A stretch of DNA of 64,000 nucleotides, from positions 36,275,113 through 36,339,112 of the forward strand of contig OX439038.1 in assembly GCA_949317995.1 (NCBI GenBank). Reading direction: 5' to 3'. The notes under the pieces are model-generated. The model saw only the letters and a list, made by a program, of their open reading frames with translations. It had not been told where the DNA came from and did no database searches. The DNA is from Acholoe squamosa (taxonomy: Eukaryota; Annelida; Polychaeta; Phyllodocida; Polynoidae). The first letter of the stretch is position 1. Each line of letters begins with the position of its first letter. Below, in pieces: positions 42,936 through 51,915 of this stretch. The position numbers and the translations under genes were made by a program.

Positions 42936-43248
42936 CAGGGGTGTGAAATCCCGAAACCCATTTCCTCTGAAGTGTAATATACGGCTTGCTAGTTAATGCT
43001 TTTATGTAGGATAAAGCTTAATTAAAGTGATTTTAATGTTATTTGGGCAAAATAGGGATGTTTGGAATAACAATTGGGAGGCGAACAATTCTCAATCTGG
43101 AATGACATTGGCAGACATTCCAACTCAGACCCCCCCCCCTACAAATGGTAATTTCTTTTCTCAGTGGATTTGCATAGATCTCAAAAATGGTCTTTCTGAG
43201 CACCAAAAACGCGGATTTCCGCGTTTCCGCGGAAATTTCACACCCCTG
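42936..43248. mobile_element. hAT-like MITE, 313 bp
   Basis: The ends are inverted repeats: CAGGGGTGTGAAAT at 42936 and its complement at 43235-43248. CAGGG ends are typical of hAT transposons. The direct repeat TAAACT lies at 42930-42935 and 43249-43254, a 6-bp duplication. There is no coding capacity, so it is a non-autonomous derivative. Confidence 0.65.
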
Positions 43249-44209
43249 TAAACTTTAACCTTAAATGAGTATTCCTCCTTTATCCTGACATACATAGGAT
43301 GCAGTGAACATGCATTTGATAACCACACCGACTTTTAAAACCTTTTTTCGACGCTGAAGTTGACCATCTCATCAGGTTTCTACACCCCCAAAAACTCTTA
43401 CTACTGGTCTGCCAACCCCCATGCTAATAACTCTTTTCGAGTTGAATGATACAACACAAGAGATCCAAGTTGTCAGGGATTTCCCTGAAAATAGGGAATT
43501 GAAAAATGTTAAAATTTATTCAGAATAAGGATATTCAGGGCCTTCAGGGACAGAATGTATTCACAGCCTTCTTTCCCTAGTCATTTTCTTCACACAGACC
43601 CAGTCCTCAGTAGTCTAATTCAACTAGGGACTCCACTAAGCCCCCCTGGTGTAAGCAGAGGGACTCACTGGTCCAGGGGAGACTCTGGGCAGGGAATCTC
43701 AGGGGCAGACCCTCCCAGGGAGAAATGAAGGCAATGCTGCTCTCTGATTGGTCTAAAATCATTAGTCAGCAACATAGTACAATTGTTTAACACCAGGGGG
43801 CGCCATGATGCTGTGCTGGTCAGAGTCTGCCCTGAACACTCTGCTTGTATTAGGGGGTCTGCCAACTCTCCCAGTGTTGAGATAACAGCTTTTCAGGGAT
43901 TTTCCCAGTACCTGACTTACATCTCTGTACAACATAAAGGCAGCATATGTACCACATGAATTCAGGACGGGTGTGGCAGGGATGAAGTGCAGATGCAGCA
44001 ATGGTGCAACATGGACCAATGAAGCCAATTTATCTGAGATGACCATCATCATCTGTTACGCACGAAGTGCGTTAGCATGTAGCGCCTCGTTTTTCGTTTA
44101 CCACCCTTCTCCACTCTTTTCTATGATGAACATACTACCGTAATACATGTATTGCATTATTACCTTGTTGAACAGTTCACTGGTGTGGTTTATATAGCAT
44201 TCTCCCAAT
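43249..44209. other. Unassigned intergenic DNA
   Basis: AT-rich with short homopolymers. No exon, RNA gene or element end could be supported. Confidence 0.5.
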
Positions 44210-44356
44210 CAGGGTTTAACAGTACCTACCCTGAGCCTTCTGTGCTTCAATACACAACACCCACTGGTGTAAATCCGGTATCACCAACAGACACATAGAA
44301 ATTGGGTGTTGTGCATTGAAGCACAGAAGGCTCAGGGTAGGTACCGTAAAACCCTG
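44210..44356. repeat. 147-bp palindromic element
   Basis: The left arm 44210-44263 (starting CAGGGTTTAAC) is nearly the reverse complement of the right arm 44303-44356, leaving a 39-nt centre. The arms are about 54 bp with few mismatches. This looks like a foldback MITE. The CAGGG ends are again hAT-like, but I see no clear duplication of the flank. Confidence 0.6.
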
Positions 44357-44850
44357 TAGGGTCACATATTTCACATTTTCAGGCTTTTTTGTCATCCCCA
44401 TGACCTTCCCATAGTTCCATCCATCCATTGAAGTCCCAGTGAAGGGTACAAATTCTGTGCTCTGGTTAGTTTATAAATAAAACCATGTGGATACCCCTAA
44501 CGGACAGCATGGCTGTCCACAGACAGGGTGTTGTGTAATATGAGATAACAACCATCTTAATTTCAGACGGTTGTCCTTACTGTGGACCAGATTATATAAG
44601 AACAAAGAGAAATATTTATTCTCCCGCCAGAGAGGGCGTAGGGCCTATGGGGAAATGGATGGGTGGTTGTCACTTGATGCTTTTTTTAACTTGCAGTTTT
44701 GAAGGTGAAAACTAGCGGTATAGACTCAAGGGGGCCCTGAGCCAAAAACAAGTAAATTATGGGTTGCAGTTGGTTTATTTTTCATTCTTGACAATTGACA
44801 GATGCACCTACCTCTTTTCCTGATACTGACAGTAACTTTTTTTTTGTTAA
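44357..44850. other. Unassigned intergenic DNA
   Basis: Nothing supported by the sequence apart from AT-rich filler. Confidence 0.5.
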
Positions 44851-45003
44851 TACTGTATTCGACCTAAGGAGCGCCCTTCCCCTAATAAGCGCCCCTGACC
44901 CTTTTAGGTGTCTTTTACAGACCAGAAAAAGGCTTATTTTCACGATTTTGGAGGCAGTTAAACTCTTAAGTATTAAACAACCTGGGCGCTTATTTGGTAG
45001 TAT
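44851..45003. mobile_element. Decayed MITE with GCGCCC inverted ends
   Basis: The left side reads TACTGTATTCGACC then AAGGAGCGCCC, with AATAAGCGCCCC soon after. The right side reads GGGCGCTTATTTGGTAGTA. The arms are imperfect complements. It is similar in layout to the MITEs at 47758-48521. Confidence 0.4.
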
Positions 45004-45475
45004 ATTGTATACAGTCTCAGTGGGGTCAATGTTTTAGTGATTTATCAGTGAACTGGTTAAATACTGACTTATACCGTTGTGGCATGTTTTAGCATTTTTC
45101 TCCCTTTTTAGTGCAGGGTAGTAGATGGTTACCAAATTCAAAAATCACAAATTTTTATACTTTTACCCGGTGTATCTTTATACAAGCCAGGTCTCATATG
45201 AACGTAGGGTAAATCAGAGGCTGAAATCTGTTGGGTCAGATTTTCATACAAGAGATATTGTGTTTAACAAATTCCAAGCTGACAGTCTCTATGACAGTAT
45301 TATTAACTATGGGCCGGCTGAAACCTAGAATATGTGACCATTTATATATACTACTTCCCCTGGCAACAATCACTTACACCAGTACCACCTATCTATCATA
45401 ATATATAACCCTCTAGTGCACCCATCTATAAACTGGCGCTCTGTATCATTCATGTATCTTAAATGTTTTACACGT
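45004..45475. other. Unassigned intergenic DNA
   Basis: No supported feature. The 12-bp target duplication of the adjacent SINE occupies 45464-45475. Confidence 0.5.
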
Positions 45476-45657
45476 GAGTGAGTGAGTAATAGATGTTTAA
45501 CGCCATTTCGACAGCTGAGGTCATATTCATGGCGAGAACGACATTACACAATTTCACAGAGGAATGTGTCAGAACCCGTGCATATGTGCACCACACACAT
45601 CCTGAGGGGATAGGAAAGACGAGAAATAGACCCTTTTAAGTGGGCTAGGGAGGCCCG
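45476..45657 (-). mobile_element. SINE copy 2, full length
   Basis: A 182-bp unit flanked by an exact 12-bp duplication, TGTTTTACACGT (45464-45475 and 45658-45669). Read on the - strand it starts CGGGCCTCCC and ends ATGGCGTTAAACATCT, then ACTC repeats. No tRNA-like head is apparent. The partner copies are 9940-10056 and 50134-50314. Confidence 0.85.
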
Positions 45658-46220
45658 TGTTTTACACGTACCATAAGTGTTCTGGAGTGAAATTTAAAAC
45701 TACATTCTTATTAAGTATGGCACCCGCAATATTTCTACAAAGGGCAATACTCATGATCAAAGAATATAAGAAAGCAATTTAGGTTTGGGCTGATCCCCCC
45801 CCCCCTCTCGTTATATTTATTTCTTTTGCATGGTTGATGTACTGTGAACAATCCTATGGACCGTCTCACCCCAGCAATATAATTTCACTCAGCAAATCGT
45901 TTTGATTGAAAACTTATTAATTCTTTCTTGGATATCAAAACTTCAATTATTTAGTTTTGGTTTTCTCATACCTTGAGAGAATATCAAATATTTTTAACCT
46001 CAGAACAAATGTGCAGAAAATGTGCACATGGGCCCACATCCCATACGAAGAAAATATATGCGACCTATGTTACATACTTTTCTTTTGCTGACACAGTTGG
46101 GTGTAGCAAGACATACTGAACAAATACTTATAAGAGACCATGATTTTCAGCAAACCGTTCTGAGTATGCCATCATTTAAATAAATTGTTCACATCGATTC
46201 TTCTTTTATTCCAAATTTAA
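45658..46220. other. Downstream flank of the CFAP90-like gene
   Basis: On the - strand this follows the stop codon. It has AATAAA (complement of 46205-46210) only 10 nt after the stop, a likely polyadenylation signal. Nothing else is supported. Confidence 0.5.
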
Positions 46221-46388
46221 TTAATGGTCGTCTGGGTTGATAATCTCATTTCGTCGGAAGAATTCTGCCTTCACACGAGCGATTCGTACATGTTGTCTGG
46301 TAGGAGCATCTAGATCTGAGACTCCCTTGGTTGGTACTTTCTGTCCATAAACAGTGGAAGACAACGTTGGCACATCTTTGGTTTTCTC
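46221..46388 (-). CDS. CFAP90: CFAP90 (C5orf49)-like gene, last exon
   Basis: This is a 55-codon terminal exon with a good acceptor (TTTTATGCAG, just above 46388), ending in TAA at 46221. The protein reads PTLSSTVYGQ, then RVKAEFFRRNEII. It resembles the end of vertebrate CFAP90 (C5orf49), which as I recall has SSVYGKR and a VQADFYRKND-like stretch. Joined in phase to the exon at 49279-49398 it gives a continuous match. CFAP90 is a small protein of motile ciliary axonemes. This is the only host protein gene I can support in the window. The upstream exon(s) are not visible. Confidence 0.75.
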   Translation of the reverse strand, partial: EKTKDVPTLSSTVYGQKVPTKGVSDLDAPTRQHVRIARVKAEFFRRNEIINPDDH

Positions 46389-47211
<823 letters not shown>

Positions 47212-47757
47212 TTCTGATTCCCTGAGGTTGTTTAGGAGTTCTTTCATTTCTATTGTGTTAAAGACAGCATTCAGTGTTGTTGCATTTTCAGATATTTTCT
47301 TCTGCTGCTTTCAGTCCCACTGAGCAATATATGTTTAACTGTGAGATCAGTGTTGTATTATTTCAATCGAGGGGGGAAATGGATAAGTGTCAAAATAATT
47401 TCACAAAATATATCTATCTTTGTATTTTCCATGACTTTCCCTGAGATATGATGACATTTCTTGTAATTCCATAACATTCCAGGGTTCCTCAACAACCCCC
47501 CCCCCTCCCGACAATACCCCTTAAATACGTTGTAACATAGAGCTGACACCTACTTTCCAAAGCTGGATGCTATTGTGACACTAAGATGTGACATGGCAAG
47601 CCTTGCATCCAGTTGGCAATCACCCTCATAGAGTCAGTGCCCCCTCCCTTGTTCCATGTTTGTACAGCAGGTTATAAGGACACAATGCCTAAAATGCCAT
47701 TCACACCAGACAGGCCCTTTATACATGGACACCTGCAAAATCATTAAAAGAACATAC
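47212..47757 (-). other. CFAP90-like last intron, middle part
   Basis: Intronic DNA with a C-rich run near 47503. No gene or element end is recognised. Confidence 0.45.
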
Positions 47758-48521
47758 CATAAAACACCACCTACAAGTCGACCCCCAAACTTTCAATTAC
47801 ATTTCGACTTATACAAAAAAAATAATGCAAAACTAATAAATTGGGACGGAAATTACAAACTATTTTTGATAGGTATATCATAACTTGAACTTAATTTTTT
47901 ATTTCCACATGAAAAAGGGTTTAAATGTAAAATTTAAGTACCAAATATCCTAACAACTACATGTATCATAATTAAGTGGCCCTATCTTATAGCTCATACC
48001 ATAATCTCTCATGTATAAGGCGCAGCTCGCCTATACGGCACATGGCTATTGTATTATTGACCAATGGGAGGCATCCCTGGCATAAACTGCGGAGTCGGGG
48101 GCTAAAGGTGTTAGTCATAGTGGAGTCGGGGTCTAATGGCGGCCCCCAGCTGATAATGGCTATGTGAGCTATAAGGCACACCCCCAACTCAGGGAGATCT
48201 GTTTCATGTATAAGGCGCACCTCTGAGGGCAGATTTTTTGTTAGTTTAGTACTGTTCTATAGTAAAAATATCCCCCCCCCCTATAAGGCGCACCCCAAAC
48301 TCAAGGCAATGTCCCTCCCACGTATAAGACTCAGTATCATTTTGTTTGGTGTATAAGGCGCGCCTTATACGCGAGAGATTACGGTAATCAACTTTTTATT
48401 TGTCAAAACCCCACCTATAAGTTGACCCCACTCCTTGGGCTTGGGAAAAAAATTCGACTTACATGAAAAATAAATACAAAAAAAACAAAACAACAATCAA
48501 CTTATAGACGGGATTTTAAGG
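47758..48521. mobile_element. TA-flanked MITE (outer), with a second MITE inside
   Basis: The left end reads CCATAAAACACCACC then AAGTCGACCCCC. The right end read on the other strand is CCTTAAAATCCCGTCTATAAGTTG. Both abut TA (47756-47757, 48522-48523). The imperfect inverted repeats and TA flanks suggest a Tc1/mariner-type or similar non-autonomous element. It contains the inner element at 47999-48384. Confidence 0.45.
47999..48384. mobile_element. TA-flanked MITE (inner)
   Basis: The left end CCATAATCTCTC and the right end read in reverse, CCGTAATCTCTC, both continue into GTATAAGGCGC. TA lies on each side (47997-47998, 48385-48386). Four or five internal repeats of TATAAGGCGCACC fill the body. 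Confidence 0.6.
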
Positions 48522-49278
48522 TAGTCCAATAGACCCGCTAGTCAACCTTGTCTTGACACAACACATGTAGGGGAACAATTTGGGGTCATTTATGAGTAGT
48601 GCATACTCATTTGATGGTGTTTAATTCAATGTGATACCTAATTGTTATGAAACAAGCAAGCGTAGCAAGCATTCACGACTTAAAACTGAAATACTGTAGT
48701 CTTAGAGACTTTAAGATATGAGGAGAGTTCTTCTTTCAAGACTAGTACTAACATACATTGACTAATTGCTGACAAATAGCGAGAAAGTACTGACACATTG
48801 TTTAATTGCTGACAAATAGTGAGTAAGTACTGACATATAATAAACTTCAGAAGAATTTAGAAGTCATATTTTGCCCCATTTCAAGGTCGTTAAACTATAA
48901 TTTACATGTTTTAAAACCTCCCTCATAAGCTGACCCCCAAACTTAAGTAAATGCTGTAAGTTCAATTTGGGCTCAAATCCCAAATTCTGGTCTGCTTCTG
49001 AGGGAGGCTTTATGGCACAAAAAAACAACTGAGGATAGAAGATAAGGAATGTTGTTGCTTTTTAGTCCAAAGCTTATATTCTCAAAATTTGGAGAAACAT
49101 GGAAAAGGCTCTGCAAATGATCTAGGGAGACCCTGAGCGAATTAAACATGGTCAAAGCTAGGGCTAAGCTGCATGTACTTGGTGGACTTTCAAAATGCAA
49201 AAGGCTATGTTAGTGAAGCTATAATAAGCCTCTCTCCCCATTCATGGATGCAGATTGAGAATAATAAATATTATATAC
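48522..49278 (-). other. CFAP90-like last intron, 5' part
   Basis: AT-rich intronic sequence. It contains a 2-copy tandem repeat (48763-48838) and a short piece resembling the outer MITE near 48910-48950. Confidence 0.45.
48763..48838. repeat. Two-copy tandem repeat
   Basis: A 36-bp unit starting TAATTGCTGACAAATAG is repeated at 48763 and 48803, with a 40-bp period. Confidence 0.8.
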
Positions 49279-49398
49279 CTCATCATTAACAGCAAGCCCG
49301 TTTGCTTTAGCATGTTCTCTGTCACAGCGGTGAAGCTTGTTGTTGTATCCAAAGTCTTGGTGGAAGAGGCGGTCATATGTAGAGTGTGAATAGCGCTC
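49279..49398 (-). CDS. CFAP90: CFAP90 (C5orf49)-like gene, penultimate exon
   Basis: A 40-codon exon between an acceptor (TTTTACCAG) and a donor (GTATAT), with phase 0 at both ends. The protein contains YDRLFHQDFGYNNKLHR then DREHAKANGLAVNDE. The remembered vertebrate CFAP90 has YDCIF, KLHRDDREHAKSLGL and VNEEE in the same order, which is the main basis for the assignment. It splices over a 2.9-kb intron to 46388. The N-terminal exon should lie upstream, beyond 51522 or outside the window, possibly on the far side of element B. Confidence 0.8.
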
Positions 49399-50133
49399 CT
49401 GGTAAAATAAGAGAAAAAGCTAGATGTCTACAGCAAATTATGAATATCCAGAGGCATAAAACTCCCACTAATAATACATTAACATGAAAAAAAAAAGGCA
49501 AATGAAGCCTTACAGCGTCCTCCACTGGGCCCTGGCCTAGAATCAAACACGTCACCTTACGGCTTGGAGTCTGCCGCGCTGCCGACTGCGCCATGCTGAC
49601 TGGCTTACATTGTCATTCCATTATTGAGACCTTATTGCTTACAAAACGGTGTCCTAATCTATAACCAATATTTTGGCATTCCAGAAGAGTAGTTGAACTT
49701 TTAGCATTATATACTTTATAAATTGATCATTTCTGGCTTTATAATGCAAATAGCGCATAGTAGATTTAATTTCTAATGGACTTTATGATATAATGTGAAA
49801 GATCTACTGAACAATATCTCTTCATATAGACTATAATGCCCTCTGGTGGAGGTTGGAGAAACAGTGTTTTGGCAATGTTTCTAATATCCCCATTTCTGGA
49901 AGCTCTGCCAGCATTGGCAATTATCTGACGTTGAACCAACCTCAAATTTGCCAACATTGGTGTGATGTCAGACTACCAATGTTGCTAGCTGGGTAATTAA
50001 TTACTTGATTCTTTTCATTAAAAGTGTCAAAATAATCATATAATACAGGGTAACATACTGATATGAAGAAGAAAGCACTGTGGTGTTTTATGTTCATCTC
50101 CATTTGCCCCCTAAATGAACATGATACCTCCAG
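49399..50133 (-). other. CFAP90-like upstream intron
   Basis: Intronic DNA with a tRNA-Trp-like fragment (49533-49600). No other exon is recognised. Confidence 0.45.
49533..49600 (-). pseudogene. tRNA-Trp-like fragment, pseudogene or SINE head
   Basis: On the - strand it has an A-box-like TGGCGCAGTCGGCAGCGCGG and an anticodon-arm-like CAGACTCCAAGCCG, whose loop would give CCA (Trp). A degenerate B-box region follows (GTGTTTGATTC). The acceptor stem does not pair, so it is not a working tRNA. It may be the head of a tRNA-derived SINE. Confidence 0.5.
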
Positions 50134-50314
50134 GAGTGAGTGAGTAATAGATGTTTAACGCCATTTCGACAGCTAAGGTCATATTCATGGCGAGAAAAAA
50201 ACATTATGCAATTTCACAGGAATGTGTCAGTGCCCGCGCATATGTGCACCACACACATCCAAGGGGATAGGAAAGAGGAGATATAGACCCTTTTAAGTGG
50301 GCTAGGGAAGCCCG
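50134..50314 (-). mobile_element. SINE copy 3, full length
   Basis: A 181-bp unit flanked by an 11-bp duplication, GATACCTCCAG (50123-50133 and 50315-50325). It matches 45476-45657 along its length. The orientation, judged by the GTTAAACA and ACTC tail, is on the - strand. Confidence 0.85.
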
Positions 50315-51018
50315 GATACCTCCAGGCTCCAGGTGCTTGGGTCTGAACTTTCTACAAGATTACATGTAGCAGAGATATCAGTTGGGTGTTGGTCCAACCT
50401 CTAAAAATTTAAGGACCCTTGAGGATTTCACAAGTGAAAGGCTTTCTCAAAGTATAAAACTGCACTGAAGTCTAAATTTGAGTCAAATCCAGTCCGCAGA
50501 CAGACCCGACTCAATTGGCCATTCCTGATGATCGGAAATGTCTGCGCGGGCGTCCAATTGAGTCTGACAATATCAAACATGTCTGATGTCCCCCATCTGA
50601 TCGGTGCCACTCTCCCTAACTATCAATTGGATCTGGCCCAACTGCAGTTGCCTTAGTTTAGGCCTAATCAAATTCACGGGAGCCTGGACCCACCTCTCTC
50701 CCATAACTTTTTCAGAGTTAAAGACAAACGCTGCGCGGTACACAGAAGCCACCTGGTGGCAGAAATCAAAACCCATCAATTATACTATTTTGATGGTATT
50801 GTAGCGGAATTCCCCGCAAAGGGGTCTAGTACTTCTCGTTGTGTTCTTAATAAAAAGGAAGCTGGAAAGCTCCAAGTTCAGACCACTAGGATGGCATTAA
50901 CACTAGGTCAAGGACAGATGATGACAAGGGAAATACAGTTCAATATATTTTATTAAAAAAGGAAGTGCTCAGTATTTGTCCACAAAATCTATGAAAATAA
51001 TTGAAGTTAAAAGTTAAT
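50315..51018. other. Unassigned DNA
   Basis: No exon or element end could be supported. Confidence 0.4.
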
Positions 51019-51195
51019 GGGCCAGGTCTATGCTAAGCCCATATGTACATGTGAAAATTAAAGTAGAGGGGCCAGGACTCCGCTAAGCCCAAACGTATAT
51101 ATATGAAAATAAAAAGGGGGGCCAGACCATCGCTAAGCCCACACATATGTGATAACTATCAATAGGGGCCAGGTCTCCACTAAGCCCAAACGTAT
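51019..51195. repeat. Four-unit tandem repeat, about 50 bp period
   Basis: Units start near 51019, 51069, 51119 and 51166. Each opens GGGCCAGG (or a close form), then a CTAAGCCCA core and an AT-rich tail with GTATAT or similar. Confidence 0.7.
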
Positions 51196-51522
51196 ATCGG
51201 AGGACGGGTGTGAGACCCGACCACACCTCAACACTACCTTGCTTCTTATGGCGCCGTTGCCATGCTCGCCTCACCTTATCAACTTCCGTTGTCAAGGTGG
51301 TCTCCAGGGGGACCATTGTCATGAGATAACAATGATGCATCATCACCTTGGATACATAGACTTCCTGTGTATCCCCAGGGCTCTGGAGGAGTGTACACTC
51401 TCCAGGTCCTAGACTTAAACTCCAAACATTTATTTGGAGCATATTGTATATATTTGTAGGGGTATGGTATTTTACACTTTAACGTTCATGCACCCGTGAG
51501 ACTCAGACCTAGGTCCTTCGGG
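51196..51522. other. Flank of element B
   Basis: A mixed sequence with an open stretch on the - strand that I could not assign. It leads directly to the LTR of B. The target duplication cannot be tested because the right end of B is not in the window. Confidence 0.4.
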
Positions 51523-51872
51523 TGTGGTGGGGGAATCCGGATGGCAGGTGGCAGCACCTGCCTCTGGGTTCGTATCCACTACACCAGGGGGCCTACCACT
51601 CGTCCGCCACACGTCACGTGGCCGGTCTGAGTTTCGCGGGCTTTTCCCCTATATAAGGCTGGTCCTAGCCCTAGGTTCCTCAGTAGTGGTTTACCCACTG
51701 CTCAACCAGGTTGTTACCCGAAAGGGTAACCGAATGCACTAGCAGCATGTAGTCCTCTGAGGCTGTGATCGTATGTAACGCAAGCTCTGAAATAAAAGCT
51801 CGGTTGCCTACCCGGAAACTTTTCTCTCTCTTCGTTATGATTTAATCTAACTTAACGAGACGAACCACTACA
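51523..51872 (+). repeat. Element B 5' LTR
   Basis: It begins TGTGGTGGGG and ends ACCACTACA. It has TATATAAGG (near 51651) and AATAAAAGC (near 51792). The boundaries rest on the TG and CA ends and the PBS. Confidence 0.85.
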
Positions 51873-51888
51873 CTGGTGCCGTGACCAG
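51873..51888 (+). other. Element B primer-binding site (tRNA-His type)
   Basis: CTGGTGCCGTGACCAG directly follows the LTR, identical to the sites in C and E. Twelve bases match the complement of the tRNA-His 3' end. Confidence 0.65.
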
Positions 51889-51915
51889 TTGGTCTTCGGG
51901 TAAGCGCAGTCAGAA

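Noticed and set aside
49533-49600. A functional tRNA-Trp
   Set aside because: The acceptor stem does not pair and the B box is degenerate.
51019-51195. CRISPR-like array
   Set aside because: The units are contiguous tandem repeats without spacers, in an animal genome.
51083-51442. A host coding exon on the - strand before element B
   Set aside because: There are no recognisable domain or splice signals, and it overlaps the tandem repeat.
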